Source: CALNYZ01 sp942490945 (lineage in GTDB: Bacteria > Pseudomonadota > Gammaproteobacteria > UBA6429 > Thiohalophilaceae). Taken from it: 64,000 bases of DNA. Made by a program: the position numbers and the translations under genes. This document shows, in pieces, positions 43,410-53,153 of the stretch. How positions within the stretch are numbered: position 1 is the stretch's first letter; each line of letters opens with the position of its first letter. The notes under the pieces are model-generated. The model searched no databases and was not told the DNA's origin. It saw only the letters and a program-made list of their open reading frames with translations. The DNA lies in contig CALNYZ010000018.1 in assembly GCA_942490945.1 (NCBI GenBank), positions 1,674,001-1,738,000 of the forward strand, given 5' to 3'.

Positions 43410-44726
43410 CTACTTTGCCGCCAGTATTTCAACACGAATGCGTGTCACGGCGCCATGGATAGTTTTTAGTGCTTCAATTTGATGAATGGCATCATTCATA
43501 TTTTTCTCGATAACACGGTGAGTCAGAATGATAATATTGGCCTTGCTTGATCCTTCCATTGGTTCTTTTTGAATAATGGCTTCAATACTGATTTGTGCTG
43601 CACCGAGGATGCGCGTGATATCAGCCAATACGCCCGGTTTGTCTTCGGCCTGCATTCGTAAATAATAGGCAGTTTCAACCTGCTCCATTTTTAGAATGGG
43701 CAAATTTGATATTGAATCTGGCTGGAAGGCCAGATGCGGAACGCGATTTTCCGGATCAGTTGTCAGCACACGTGCAACATCAATTATGTCGGCGACGACT
43801 GCGGATGCTGTCGGTAATGATCCTGCACCAGCGCCGTAATATAAGGTCGGTCCCACTGCATCGCCACTGACTAACACAGCATTCATGACACCATCGACAT
43901 TGGCGATCAGGCGACGTTCCGGAATCAAGGTTGGGTGGACACGTAGTTCAATGCCCTGTTCTGTTCGTTTGGTCAAGCCCAGGTGTTTGATGCGATATCC
44001 CAGCTCTTCAGCATACTCGACATCTTCGCGCGTGATCTTGCTGATACCTTCTGTGTAGGTCGACTCAAACTGTAACGGAATACCAAAAGCAATCGATGCC
44101 AGGATTGTCAGCTTGTGTGCTGCATCAATGCCTTCCACATCAAATGTCGGATCAGCTTCGGCATAACCCAAGGCTTGCGCTTCTTTTAAGACATCATCGA
44201 AGGCGCGACCCTTGTCACGCATCTCGGTGAGAATAAAATTACCGGTGCCATTGATAATACCAGCAAGCCATTGAATCTGGTTGCCTGCGAGTCCTTCACG
44301 TATTGCCTTGATAATGGGTATACCACCTGCAACCGCAGCTTCAAATGCAACCATTACGCCTTTTGACTGTGCCGCGGCAAATATTTCATTACCGTGTTTT
44401 GCAATCAGCGCCTTGTTTGCTGTCACAATATGTTTGCCATTGTCGATTGCCTGCAACACCATCTCTTTCGCCAGCGTATCGCCACCGATAAGTTCGACAA
44501 TAATTTCCACATCAGGATCTTTTACAACGTCGGCAGGATTGTTTGTGAGCTTGATATTGGTTGTATCACAACCGCGATCTTTACTTATGTCACGCGCAGC
44601 GGCGTGTGTGATCTGTATACCCCTACCCGCACGTCGCGCGATCTCATCGGCATTATTGTGTAATACGTTGACAGTACCACTACCAACTGTGCCTAAACCT
44701 AACAGACCTATTTTTACGGGTTCCAC
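43410..44726 (-). CDS. hom: homoserine dehydrogenase
   Basis: A 438-residue monofunctional enzyme reducing aspartate semialdehyde to homoserine. The NAD(P) motif GLLGLGTVGSGTV is at about 7-19. The catalytic domain includes ANKALIAKHG, NGTGNFILTEM and the EADPTFDVEGIDAAHK signature. A C-terminal ACT domain (about 350-430), here YYLRMQAEDKPGVLADI, would give threonine feedback control. Order hom-thrC on the minus strand, 18 bases after alaC, is a compact amino-acid unit. Confidence 0.97.
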   Translation of the reverse strand: MEPVKIGLLGLGTVGSGTVNVLHNNADEIARRAGRGIQITHAAARDISKDRGCDTTNIKLTNNPADVVKDPDVEIIVELIGGDTLAKEMVLQAIDNGKHIVTANKALIAKHGNEIFAAAQSKGVMVAFEAAVAGGIPIIKAIREGLAGNQIQWLAGIINGTGNFILTEMRDKGRAFDDVLKEAQALGYAEADPTFDVEGIDAAHKLTILASIAFGIPLQFESTYTEGISKITREDVEYAEELGYRIKHLGLTKRTEQGIELRVHPTLIPERRLIANVDGVMNAVLVSGDAVGPTLYYGAGAGSLPTASAVVADIIDVARVLTTDPENRVPHLAFQPDSISNLPILKMEQVETAYYLRMQAEDKPGVLADITRILGAAQISIEAIIQKEPMEGSSKANIIILTHRVIEKNMNDAIHQIEALKTIHGAVTRIRVEILAAK

Positions 44727-44744
44727 TAATGACCTCTTGCTTGA

Positions 44745-45929
44745 CTACTTGGATTGTTTTTTGAAGGCATCACGAATGCCACGAATTGCCTGACGGGTAC
44801 GGTGTTCGTTTTCAATCAAGCCAAACCGTACGTGATCGTCACCATAATCTCCAAACCCGATGCCTGGTGACACGGCGACTTTTGCATCTTTCAGCAGCAT
44901 CTTCGAAAATTCCAATGAACCCATGGCTTTGAATTGCTCGGGAATGGGAGCCCAGACGAACATGGTTGCCTTGGGTTTTTCAACCGCCCAGCCCAATGAA
45001 TTGAGCCCTTCGCAGAGTACGTCGCGGCGCAGTTCATAGCGATTGCTGATTTCTTTGACACAATCCTGTGGCCCTTCCAGAGCGGCGATGGCAGCTACCT
45101 GAATGGGGGTAAACATGCCGTAATCGAGATATGACTTCATTCGGGCGAGTGCAGCAACCAGAACCGGGTTACCCACCATGAAGCCCACGCGCCAGCCGGG
45201 CATATTATAGCTTTTAGAAAGTGAAAAGAACTCAACCGCGACCTCTTTGGCGCCTGCCACCTGCATAATTGAAGGCGCAACATAGCCGTCAAAGGCGATG
45301 TCGGCATAGGCTAAATCATGAATGACCCAAATTTTGTGCTCGCGGGCAATGGCGACAATTTTCTCAAAAAATTCCAGCTCGACGCACTGAGCAGTGGGAT
45401 TGGCCGGGAAATTCAACACTAGCATCTTGGGTTTGGGCCAGGAGTCCTTGATGGCTTTTTCCAGCTCTTCAAAGAAATTTATTCCCGGAACCATGGGGAC
45501 ATGGCGAATATCGGCTCCTGCGATAATGAATCCGTAAGGATGGATCGGATAGGCGGGATTGGGTACTAAAACTGCGTCCCCGGGACCGACAGTAGCCAGC
45601 GCCAGATGCGCCAGGCCCTCTTTTGAGCCAATGGTGACAATACTCTCTTTTTCCGGATCCAGATCGACATTAAAACGCTGTTTATACCAATTACAAATCG
45701 CACGTCGTAAACGGGGAATCCCGCGTGACAGAGAGTAGCGATGCGTACCTTCACGTTGGGCCACTTCGATGAGCTTGTCAACAATGTGCTGAGGCGTAGG
45801 CTGATCGGGGTTTCCCATGCCAAAATCAATGATATCTTCACCGCGTGCACGCGCAGCAGCTTTCAATTCAGTGACGATATTAAATACATACGGTGGCAGG
45901 CGTTTTATGCGGGGAAAATCGTCTCTCAA
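44745..45929 (-). CDS. alaC: alanine transaminase AlaC-type aminotransferase
   Basis: A 394-residue fold-type I PLP enzyme making alanine from pyruvate and glutamate. SLSKSYNMPGWRVGF contains the PLP lysine (about 239), with NFPANPTAQ and the final VRFGLIEN. The start is a TTG at 45929 because AGGAG lies five bases before it; a second TTG at 45950 lies upstream of this SD and is unlikely. It matches the alaC-hom-thrC order seen in several gammaproteobacteria. Substrate assignment is by family only. Confidence 0.92.
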   Translation of the reverse strand: MRDDFPRIKRLPPYVFNIVTELKAAARARGEDIIDFGMGNPDQPTPQHIVDKLIEVAQREGTHRYSLSRGIPRLRRAICNWYKQRFNVDLDPEKESIVTIGSKEGLAHLALATVGPGDAVLVPNPAYPIHPYGFIIAGADIRHVPMVPGINFFEELEKAIKDSWPKPKMLVLNFPANPTAQCVELEFFEKIVAIAREHKIWVIHDLAYADIAFDGYVAPSIMQVAGAKEVAVEFFSLSKSYNMPGWRVGFMVGNPVLVAALARMKSYLDYGMFTPIQVAAIAALEGPQDCVKEISNRYELRRDVLCEGLNSLGWAVEKPKATMFVWAPIPEQFKAMGSLEFSKMLLKDAKVAVSPGIGFGDYGDDHVRFGLIENEHRTRQAIRGIRDAFKKQSK

Positions 45930-46062
45930 AGTTGCTCCTGAATTACCCAAGCTTCTCCCGGTCGGGAAAAGCCAGCATTATGCCCGAAAAAACTGGTAAC
46001 ATAAACGCCTCTGTTTACACGATTTTTTCCATTTAATGCCAGATTGAGGACGTCCCTTCAGC

Positions 46063-46479
46063 GTGAAATTCATTCTTGAAAATCAGCCGCATTATGCGAT
46101 TCAGGGCTACGAAGATGACGAGATAACTGTCGCTGTCGTACAGCAGAACGATACAGCGCCTGCAAGTACCGCTATCAAGCGCTTATCCCGATCATTTATC
46201 CTCGGTGCAGAGGTCCTGAATGAAGACTGGCACCATCCAGCCGACGTCAATGCTTGTCGAGTAGAGGATTTTCAACTGCTGTTGGATTTGAAACCGGAGG
46301 TGGTGATTATCAGTACAGGTAATTCGATTATTTTTCCACCGGCCAACGCCTTGCAGGCATTTTATGAGCGAAATATTGGTGTTGAAGTCATGACGACCGG
46401 TGCCGCCTGTCGGACATTTAATGTGTTGGCATCGGAATATCGCAAGGTCATTGCCGGTTTTATGCTGCCAAGCAGCTAA
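46063..46479 (+). CDS. Mth938-like domain protein (COG3737)
   Basis: A 138-residue cytoplasmic protein starting with GTG at 46063 (GAGGA lies about 11 bases before it). The core VVIISTGNSIIFPPANALQAFYERNIGVEVMTTGAACRTFNVLASE is the family signature; the family relates to human AAMDC-like proteins, with unknown function. It diverges from alaC and converges with rpoS with an 18-base gap. Confidence 0.9.
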   Translation: MKFILENQPHYAIQGYEDDEITVAVVQQNDTAPASTAIKRLSRSFILGAEVLNEDWHHPADVNACRVEDFQLLLDLKPEVVIISTGNSIIFPPANALQAFYERNIGVEVMTTGAACRTFNVLASEYRKVIAGFMLPSS

Positions 46480-46497
46480 ATTAACAACCAAATACGG

Positions 46498-47502
46498 CTA
46501 TTTTAAAAGCGCATCACCTGAAAAACCTTCACTTTCGAGGATTTCGCGTAATTTGCGCAGCGCCTCTATTTGAATCTGACGCACCCGTTCGCGAGTCACA
46601 CCAATAGAATTACCGACCTCTTCCAGTGTTGAAACATCATGTCCATGCAGGCCAAATCGACGCTCAACCACTTCGCGTTGTTTGTCGGTCAGTTGCATCA
46701 ACCACTGTTCGATATTGATTTTGACATCACTGTCCTGCAGCATGGTAACCGGATCGTACGTGCCGTCATCCGGAATCGCATCGAGCAATGAATTCTCTGC
46801 ATCATGCCCCATTGGGGAATCGACAGACGCTATTCGCTCATTCAGGCCGAGCATACGTTTAACATCTTCAATTGGCTTGTCCAGCAAATCCGCGATTTCT
46901 TCGGGCGTGGGTTCGTGATCCAATTGTTGTGATAATTGTCGCGCAGCACGCAAATAGATATTAATTTCTTTAACGACATGGATCGGCAGCCGAATGGTGC
47001 GTGTTTGATTCATGATTGCACGTTCGATTGTCTGGCGAATCCACCAGGTGGCATAGGTTGAGAAACGGAATCCACGTTCCGGATCAAATTTTTCAACGGC
47101 ACGAATAAGACCCAGATTGCCTTCTTCTATCAGATCAAGTAATGCCAGTCCACGATTCAGATAACGACGGGCAATTTTGACGACCAGACGCAAATTGCTT
47201 TCGATCATTTTTGCACGCGCAGCTTCTTCACCTTTTTGTGCCTTGCGCGAATAGAATACTTCTTCTTCAGCAGTTAATAAGGGTGAAAAGCCGATTTCAC
47301 TCAGGTAAATCCGTGTTGCATCAAGTTGACCGCTCGGAATGGCGCCAACAGCGAATTTTTCCTCTTTTTCTTCGACCTCTTCATCGACGACGGCATCATC
47401 ATCAAGATCAAGCTCGCTATCCTCACTGGCGTCGATATCATCAACATCCAGATCTGCCGGATCAGCTTTGTCACCGGGATTAAATTTGTCGTTATTTTCC
47501 AT
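46498..47502 (-). CDS. rpoS: RNA polymerase sigma factor RpoS
   Basis: A 334-residue group 2 sigma factor for stationary-phase and stress genes. Regions 2 (RMIESNLRLVVKIARRY and the GNLGLIRAVEKFDPERGFRFSTYATWWIRQ stretch), 3 and 4 (DKQREVVERRFGL, RERVRQIQIEALRKLR) are nearly identical to E. coli RpoS. The N terminus is a long acidic stretch (about 15-50). I chose the ATG at 47502; a GTG at 47517 would add five residues. nlpD lies 40 bases upstream, so an rpoS promoter within nlpD is likely, as in E. coli. Confidence 0.96.
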   Translation of the reverse strand: MENNDKFNPGDKADPADLDVDDIDASEDSELDLDDDAVVDEEVEEKEEKFAVGAIPSGQLDATRIYLSEIGFSPLLTAEEEVFYSRKAQKGEEAARAKMIESNLRLVVKIARRYLNRGLALLDLIEEGNLGLIRAVEKFDPERGFRFSTYATWWIRQTIERAIMNQTRTIRLPIHVVKEINIYLRAARQLSQQLDHEPTPEEIADLLDKPIEDVKRMLGLNERIASVDSPMGHDAENSLLDAIPDDGTYDPVTMLQDSDVKINIEQWLMQLTDKQREVVERRFGLHGHDVSTLEEVGNSIGVTRERVRQIQIEALRKLREILESEGFSGDALLK

Positions 47503-47542
47503 GACTCCAACCTGCACTTAACGTCTTTTGTTATTGTTGTTT

Positions 47543-48298
47543 TTATTTTGGTAAATATCGCAATGGGTCTATTGGTTTGCCATTGCGCCGTATTTCAAAA
47601 TGGAGCGACGCTCGGTCTGTCCCACTCTTACCCATATCGGCAATATGCTGTCCTCGCTTTACTTTTTCTTGTTCCTTAACAAGTATTTTTTTATTGTGAG
47701 CATAAGCACTTAGAAAGGTATCATTGTGTTTGATGATAATAAGCCTTCCATAGCCCTGAAGTCCACTACCTGTGTAAACAACCCGACCATCTGCAGCAGC
47801 ATTAATTCGCTGGCCACGTTGACCTGCAATGACGATGCCTTTTTTGCCCCGGCCGAATGAGTATTTTTCGATCACTTTACCCTGAGTTGGCCAATGCCAA
47901 CGCATATTTTGCGTAATTGATGTGGTCTTTTTCGGTTTGCTCGTGGCTGTGCTGCGTATTGTACCGGGAGAGGTATTCTTACGTCTTGGGCCTGAGGCGC
48001 TTGTTGTGTGAGTTTGTGATGCACTCGGCGCTTTGCCAGGCTGTAAATAGACATATTGTCCTGGTTTTATCAAATAGGGATATTCGATATCGTTCCAGAT
48101 GGCAACTTCACGATAATCTTCACCATAATGCCAGGCGATTGAATAAAGTGTCTCCCCTTTTTTAACAATATGATAAACCGATTTAGACGCAACGGGACGA
48201 TCAGAATCCGTATCCGCCTTATAACTGGCTAAATAACTGCAGCCAGTCATCAGGTGAATAACGCAACAGATCAATCCGTATTTAATAAATCGTATCAT
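47543..48298 (-). CDS. nlpD: lipoprotein NlpD (LysM-M23, amidase activator)
   Basis: A 251-residue outer-membrane lipoprotein. The lipobox LMTGC gives lipidated Cys20. A LysM domain follows (about 42-87), then a basic low-complexity linker and an M23-type domain (about 140-250). The zinc ligands are degenerate (HFE in place of HxH, no usual HxxxD), as expected for NlpD/EnvC activators of AmiC rather than a peptidase. It is the classic surE-pcm-nlpD-rpoS order. Confidence 0.93.
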   Translation of the reverse strand: MIRFIKYGLICCVIHLMTGCSYLASYKADTDSDRPVASKSVYHIVKKGETLYSIAWHYGEDYREVAIWNDIEYPYLIKPGQYVYLQPGKAPSASQTHTTSASGPRRKNTSPGTIRSTATSKPKKTTSITQNMRWHWPTQGKVIEKYSFGRGKKGIVIAGQRGQRINAAADGRVVYTGSGLQGYGRLIIIKHNDTFLSAYAHNKKILVKEQEKVKRGQHIADMGKSGTDRASLHFEIRRNGKPIDPLRYLPK

Positions 48299-48354
48299 TT
48301 CGCTTTAGCGTAGTAGCTGTACTTTTATTCATTCGGGCAGGATAAAGTTAAAAC

Positions 48355-49017
48355 TTACTCTACACCCTCTAATAACGGCACAAAGGTGACCCAATCCAGC
48401 TCTTTAGTTTCAAAATCACTGTCTGTACGGGTGACGACAACCAGCTTTTGTGAATCGCGTTCACCTTGCGGAATAATCAGTCTGCCACCGACACGCAGTT
48501 GATTAAGTAAGGTTTCCGGTATTTGTACGGGCGCGGCGGTGACAATAATGCCATCGTAGGGTGCGTGCGTGGGCCATCCTTTAAATCCATCGCGATGAGA
48601 AAAACTAACATTGTGTAAATTTAATTGCTGTATTCGCTGTTTTGCAACCGGAATAAATCGTTGTATACGTTCAACGGTGTATACCTGTCTTACCAGTTGC
48701 GCCAATACCGCGGTTTGATACCCTGATCCCGTGCCAATTTCCAGTACTTTCGCAGGGTTGTTGTTTTCGATTAGCGCCTCGGTCATGCGTGCGACAATAA
48801 AAGGCTGGGAAATAGTTTGCGAATTACCAATGGGTAAGGCGGTATCTTCATAGGCGCGTGTTGCCAGTGCTTCATCGACAAAAATGTGTCGCGGTGTATT
48901 GCGCATGACATCCAGTACGGCAATATTTTTGATGCCATTATCCTGCAGGCGCGAAATTAATCGATCACGTGTGCGCTGTGAAGTCATGCCGATGCCATTT
49001 ATATGTTGCTGCATCAT
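48355..49017 (-). CDS. pcm: protein-L-isoaspartate O-methyltransferase
   Basis: A 220-residue SAM enzyme repairing isoaspartyl residues. Conserved PIGNSQTISQPFIVARM, the SAM motif VLEIGTGSGYQTAVLA and TAAPVQIP are all present. The start at 49017 overlaps surE by four bases (ATGA). The first ten residues are longer than in E. coli, so the internal ATG at about 48987 may be used instead. Fits the surE-pcm-nlpD-rpoS stress set. Confidence 0.96.
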   Translation of the reverse strand: MMQQHINGIGMTSQRTRDRLISRLQDNGIKNIAVLDVMRNTPRHIFVDEALATRAYEDTALPIGNSQTISQPFIVARMTEALIENNNPAKVLEIGTGSGYQTAVLAQLVRQVYTVERIQRFIPVAKQRIQQLNLHNVSFSHRDGFKGWPTHAPYDGIIVTAAPVQIPETLLNQLRVGGRLIIPQGERDSQKLVVVTRTDSDFETKELDWVTFVPLLEGVE

Positions 49018-49778
49018 GCGATATCCGTTTGCAGTTGATCTTTCAACCAGTCCGCTACATTGGCGATGGCATCATGCCGTGTGAGATCAATTTTAATCGG
49101 TGTGACAGAAACATAGCCGTTTGCTACCGCATAGAAGTCTGTTTCTTCATTGGCATCCTGCGCCATACCCGGCGGACCTACCCAGTAAATCTGGCGACCG
49201 CGCGGATCATGCGATTTGATAACCGGTTCAGATTTATGGCGGCTACCCAGTCGGGTCGCACGCATACCTTTTAATTCCGCAAAAGGTATGTCTGGAACAT
49301 TAACGTTTAATAATGTATCGGAGGGCAAGGGATGGGTGAGTAATCGTCCAACCAGAATTTTGGTAATTCGAACAGCTGTTTCTACGTGGCGTAAATCATG
49401 CCCTGCCAGAGAAACAGCCATGGCAGGCAAGCCAAGGAAACGACCTTCCATGGCAGCGGCAACCGTGCCTGAATAAAGTACATCATCGCCCAGATTTGCA
49501 CCGGCGTTAATGCCAGCGACTACCATGTCAGGCTCGGTATCGAGTAGTCCGGTGATGGCAAGATGGACACAATCAGTTGGCGTCCCGTCTACACGGATGA
49601 AGCCATTTGGCATGGTACGCGCACGGATAGGTAATTCGATTGTTAAAGAATTACTGGCACCGCTACGATCACGGTCTGGGGCGACGACAGTTAACTCTGC
49701 AATGTCGGACAGACCTTGTGCCAGTGCAATAATTCCTGGCGCTTCAAAGCCATCATCGTTACTCAATAAAATATGCAT
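49014..49778 (-). CDS. surE: 5'-nucleotidase SurE
   Basis: A 254-residue metal-dependent phosphatase of nucleoside monophosphates. HILLSNDDG (2-10) supplies the metal Asp pair, DRSGASNSLT the Ser/Asn site, and INAGANLG the metal Asn. Normal length, no signal peptide. It is first in the surE-pcm-nlpD-rpoS run and lies opposite the Smr-domain gene, with 205 bases between them. Confidence 0.96.
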   Translation of the reverse strand: MHILLSNDDGFEAPGIIALAQGLSDIAELTVVAPDRDRSGASNSLTIELPIRARTMPNGFIRVDGTPTDCVHLAITGLLDTEPDMVVAGINAGANLGDDVLYSGTVAAAMEGRFLGLPAMAVSLAGHDLRHVETAVRITKILVGRLLTHPLPSDTLLNVNVPDIPFAELKGMRATRLGSRHKSEPVIKSHDPRGRQIYWVGPPGMAQDANEETDFYAVANGYVSVTPIKIDLTRHDAIANVADWLKDQLQTDIA

Positions 49779-49983
49779 GATGACATACTACCTTCTTTGA
49801 TCGTATCCGATGCGACACACCATGAGCTGTACTATACGCGAAATCAGAATCCAAACCTAGCACCCAATATTGATGATTAAATTTCTGATGAATTTTATGG
49901 ATATAGCGTAGTCAGATATTGCGGTATGATGTGATAAATAAATCCTGTCGACATTCAATACAGTACATGCAACGGAGTCATCC
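49779..49983. other. 205-base divergent spacer between surE and the Smr gene
   Basis: The spacer holds no recognisable RNA gene, repeat or long hairpin. It must contain the promoters for both divergent genes, but no clear -35/-10 pair stands out on either strand. Confidence 0.5.
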
Positions 49984-50532
49984 ATGTCCGACGACAAACC
50001 TGACGATGATGAAAATGATTTATTTCGTCAAGCGATGAAAAATGTCACGCCCCTCTCTGTGGAGCCACGTATATTGCCAACCAGGCAAAGACCGTCACCC
50101 AAACCACGTCAGCGTTGGCTGGATGAAGAACAGGTAAAACGTGATATGTTGTCGGATCCGGTTGAGCATTACGATATTCTCACTGGCGATGAGCTTTATT
50201 TTGCACGGCCTGGCGTGCAACCCAAAATCATGCGCCGTCTGCAACGTGGTGATTTCAGCGTGCAAGCGGAGCTGGATTTACATCGCATGACCAAAGATGC
50301 TGCGCGACAATCTATTGCCAATTTTCTGCACCGTTGTGTAAAACATCACATTCGTCATGTGCGCATTATTCATGGTAAGGGGCATGGATCAGCAGGTAAA
50401 ATTCCGGTCCTAAAAGTACATGTCAACCACTGGTTACAACAACGTGATGAAATACTCGCGTTTTGTAGTGCTCGACCAGTGGATGGTGGTACGGGTGCAG
50501 TATATGTGCTGCTGAAAAATTACAACCGTTAG
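49984..50532 (+). CDS. Smr-domain endonuclease-like protein (SmrA/YdaL type)
   Basis: A 182-residue protein. The N terminus (1-90) is polar and basic. The Smr domain (about 92-178) holds LDLHRMT, RIIHGKGHGS and the final GAVYVLL strand, matching the stand-alone Smr proteins SmrA/SmrB. Such proteins bind or nick nucleic acids and may act on stalled ribosomes; the target here is unknown. It ends directly against truD on the opposite strand, with no spacer. Confidence 0.9.
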   Translation: MSDDKPDDDENDLFRQAMKNVTPLSVEPRILPTRQRPSPKPRQRWLDEEQVKRDMLSDPVEHYDILTGDELYFARPGVQPKIMRRLQRGDFSVQAELDLHRMTKDAARQSIANFLHRCVKHHIRHVRIIHGKGHGSAGKIPVLKVHVNHWLQQRDEILAFCSARPVDGGTGAVYVLLKNYNR

Positions 50533-51582
50533 CTATTCTAGCGTGTCCTTAATTGTTGGCCTGACAATTTCTCGTAGTACCGCAGTTGCATAACTGCCGG
50601 AAGGCAGACTAAATTCAAGCATCAGCGTTTGTTGGTGTTGATCATAATACCAGCTGAAGTTTTCCGGAATAGTGCGCATCCGGCGCTGCTGTTGTTCCAG
50701 TCCTGCATTTACCAGTCCCTGACAAAGTTCTTTATGTCGGGAAAATACATCATTGACCAGTGTGTCGTGATAACCAGCCCCCTGCATGCCGCCTTTCCCT
50801 GCCATGGGTAAGGCTATATCCAGATCGTTAGCTTGCCAACGCGCTTGCAAGTCGGTGCTTGCTTCGTCAGCCAGAAACACACTGCGGGTGTCATTCAACA
50901 TTAAAACATCGCCTGGCTGGATTTTATCCCACAACTTGTCTTCTATGCGCTTGGCAAGTAACAGATTAAAAAGGTACGAGCGTGCTGCAGAATAATATAG
51001 GCCACATTTTTGCTTGTTTCTTTCGCGCATCTTGCCGGTGAGGATTTTTTCAGCGCGCAGAATATTTTTGTCGTTGACGCCAAAACGTTGTTCTGTGAAG
51101 TAATTGGGTACGCCGCAAATATTAATTTCTTCAAGCAGACTGTTTAGTAATGTGGTGTCAGCGCTAAAACCCCTGACAATCAGTTTGAAATAATTGGATT
51201 TGATGACGCCACGCTTGAGTTTTTTATTACTGCAGGTAAATTTTTCGATTGTCGCTGCATTAAAGGTTTCAATTCTTTCCAGCTGATCGTCCGGATTATT
51301 TGCCGGGATGCTGAACCATTGACTGGTAATGGCATGTTTATCCTTCATGCCGGCGTAACCAATGTCTTTCATGGAGACAGAAAAGTGTTTACTGAGTAAC
51401 TGTATGACATCATGAGTATTCAGTGATGTCTTGGTGATATAAAGATACAGATGATTACCTTCACCAACAGGTTCAAATGACAGGGATTCCTTGACAATGA
51501 AATCCTCTGGCAATGTTTTTATTGTGCCCGTTATTTCCGGTTTCCCGTAAAGGTAGGCCAGATCAGTCAAATGTGATGTCAT
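50533..51582 (-). CDS. truD: tRNA pseudouridine synthase D
   Basis: A 349-residue enzyme making pseudouridine-13 in tRNA-Glu. The catalytic Asp81 lies in GYAGMKDKHA. The TRUD insertion domain (about 155-300) is present, with PNYFTEQRFG and the GLYYSAARSYLFN region. It lies 30 bases downstream of ispF, as in ispD-ispF-truD-surE of E. coli, though surE here is separated by the Smr gene and inverted spacing. Confidence 0.96.
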   Translation of the reverse strand: MTSHLTDLAYLYGKPEITGTIKTLPEDFIVKESLSFEPVGEGNHLYLYITKTSLNTHDVIQLLSKHFSVSMKDIGYAGMKDKHAITSQWFSIPANNPDDQLERIETFNAATIEKFTCSNKKLKRGVIKSNYFKLIVRGFSADTTLLNSLLEEINICGVPNYFTEQRFGVNDKNILRAEKILTGKMRERNKQKCGLYYSAARSYLFNLLLAKRIEDKLWDKIQPGDVLMLNDTRSVFLADEASTDLQARWQANDLDIALPMAGKGGMQGAGYHDTLVNDVFSRHKELCQGLVNAGLEQQQRRMRTIPENFSWYYDQHQQTLMLEFSLPSGSYATAVLREIVRPTIKDTLE

Positions 51583-51612
51583 GGTTATAACAGCGCGGAA
51601 ATTACTACTGAA

Positions 51613-52098
51613 TCAGGATTGAATGAGCAGCACAGAGGCGATGACTGCTATACCTTCACCGCGCCCGGTAAATCCCATTTGTTCGGTGGTGGTGGCTTTT
51701 ATATTGATACGGGACACCCCTGCATTCAGGTCTTCGGCAATATTGAGTTGCATGCTATCAATGTAGGGTGACATTTTTGGTGTCTGGGCAATAATTGTGA
51801 CGTCGAGATTATTGATTTTATATCTTTCTGTCTGCATTAGTTCGGTAACACGCCGCAATAATTCGCGTGAATCGATATTTTTATAGGCGACATTATTGTC
51901 GGGGAAATGTTTGCCTATATCTCCCTGCCCTAATGCGCCGAGGATCGCATCACATATAGCATGCAACACTACATCACCATCAGAGTGCGCAATCAATCCA
52001 CTGCTATATGGAATGTTGACACCACCCAGAACGATATGATCACCAACACCAAAACGGTGTGCATCAAACCCATTACCGATTCTTATATTGGATGTCAT
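51613..52098 (-). CDS. ispF: 2-C-methyl-D-erythritol 2,4-cyclodiphosphate synthase
   Basis: A 161-residue MEP-pathway enzyme. The zinc-site DAH (Asp12, His14) and second His (VVLHAICDAI) are intact. SDGDVVLHA and ATTTEQMGFTGRGEG are diagnostic. It overlaps the ispD stop by four bases, giving an ispD-ispF pair that acts in successive isoprenoid steps. Confidence 0.97.
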   Translation of the reverse strand: MTSNIRIGNGFDAHRFGVGDHIVLGGVNIPYSSGLIAHSDGDVVLHAICDAILGALGQGDIGKHFPDNNVAYKNIDSRELLRRVTELMQTERYKINNLDVTIIAQTPKMSPYIDSMQLNIAEDLNAGVSRINIKATTTEQMGFTGRGEGIAVIASVLLIQS

Positions 52099-52799
52099 GA
52101 TTTTACCTGGTGTGTTAAATAATATTCGGCGAGATTCAGATCGTCTGGATGCGTTATTTTAATATTATCTGCGTGACCTTCTACGATTAGTGGCATGTAA
52201 CCCGCATATTCAAGCGCAGATGCCTCGTCGGTAATAGCTATCCCGGCTTTTTTTGCCTGCTGCATTGCAGACTGTAACCGTGTAAATCGAAACACCTGCG
52301 GCGTAAGCGCATGCCATATATTGTTTCTGTCCAGGGTTGAGGTGATATTCATATCAGCCACTTGCTTCATTGTGTCACGCACCGGCATACCCAGAATGCC
52401 CCCCGTCTCGTGCTGCGAAGTTTTTGCCATCAATTGCGTCAAGTCATCTTGTCGTACACAGGGACGTGCCGCGTCATGTACCCATATCCAGTCCTGTTCT
52501 GCGGCAAAGTCACTCAGATAGCGTAACGCAGCCATAACGGAGTCAGCACGTTCAGCACCACCTACTACTGTTTGAATGTGTTTTTTATCAAAGGATTGTT
52601 TGTGCCAGTAATTGTCTTTATCCGACAAGGCGACAACAACTTTTTCAAACCGGATGGTACGACATAAATTTTCAATACAAACCTGAATAACCGACTTGCC
52701 ATCCAGCATCATGTATTGTTTGGGAATATCCGCGCCCATTCGTTTGCCGATACCAGCTGCCGGGATAATTGCCCAATGTTTTGCAGGATGAGTTGTCAC
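52095..52799 (-). CDS. ispD: 2-C-methyl-D-erythritol 4-phosphate cytidylyltransferase
   Basis: A 234-residue MEP-pathway enzyme attaching CMP. The nucleotide loop IIPAAGIGKRMG (11-22), VHDAARPCV and the ITDEASALEY stretch are typical. The gene follows ftsB by 34 bases. Together ftsB-ispD-ispF reproduce the enterobacterial order. Confidence 0.97.
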   Translation of the reverse strand: MTTHPAKHWAIIPAAGIGKRMGADIPKQYMMLDGKSVIQVCIENLCRTIRFEKVVVALSDKDNYWHKQSFDKKHIQTVVGGAERADSVMAALRYLSDFAAEQDWIWVHDAARPCVRQDDLTQLMAKTSQHETGGILGMPVRDTMKQVADMNITSTLDRNNIWHALTPQVFRFTRLQSAMQQAKKAGIAITDEASALEYAGYMPLIVEGHADNIKITHPDDLNLAEYYLTHQVKS

Positions 52800-52833
52800 A
52801 GGTCAGGTTTCAAAATCGCGTTTATATGTGTGA

Positions 52834-53130
52834 TTATTTTTTTTCGGCAGGCTCATCTACAATCTGGTAAAACGTTTCACCTTCCTTAATCATGCCTAAT
52901 TCATTGCGTGCCCGCTCTTCAATCGCCTGCATGCCGGACTTGAGATCTTTCAGGTCATACACTTCTGCTTCGAGTATCTGGTTTCTTTCAAGCAGTCGTT
53001 TGTTTTGCGTTTTTTGTTTTGCGATTTCCGATTTAAGTTGCCACATTGAGGCAAGGCTACCCTCACCGATCCAGAGATCAATTTGTAATATGACAAGCAA
53101 TATACCAAGCACTATGGCTGTGATTTTCAT
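52834..53130 (-). CDS. ftsB: cell division protein FtsB
   Basis: A 98-residue bitopic membrane protein of the FtsQLB complex. One transmembrane helix (about 3-20) is followed by a coiled coil (about 30-65) rich in Leu, Lys and Glu, then a short tail with MIKEGETFYQIV. Position between eno and ispD matches ftsB in other gammaproteobacteria. Sequence conservation in this family is low, so the call rests on topology and neighbours. Confidence 0.9.
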   Translation of the reverse strand: MKITAIVLGILLVILQIDLWIGEGSLASMWQLKSEIAKQKTQNKRLLERNQILEAEVYDLKDLKSGMQAIEERARNELGMIKEGETFYQIVDEPAEKK

Positions 53131-53153
53131 AATCCCGCAAGTTACTCATTCGC

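Noticed and set aside
44281..44793. 170-codon plus-strand frame inside hom
   Set aside because: Antisense shadow; low-complexity hydrophobic translation without start context.
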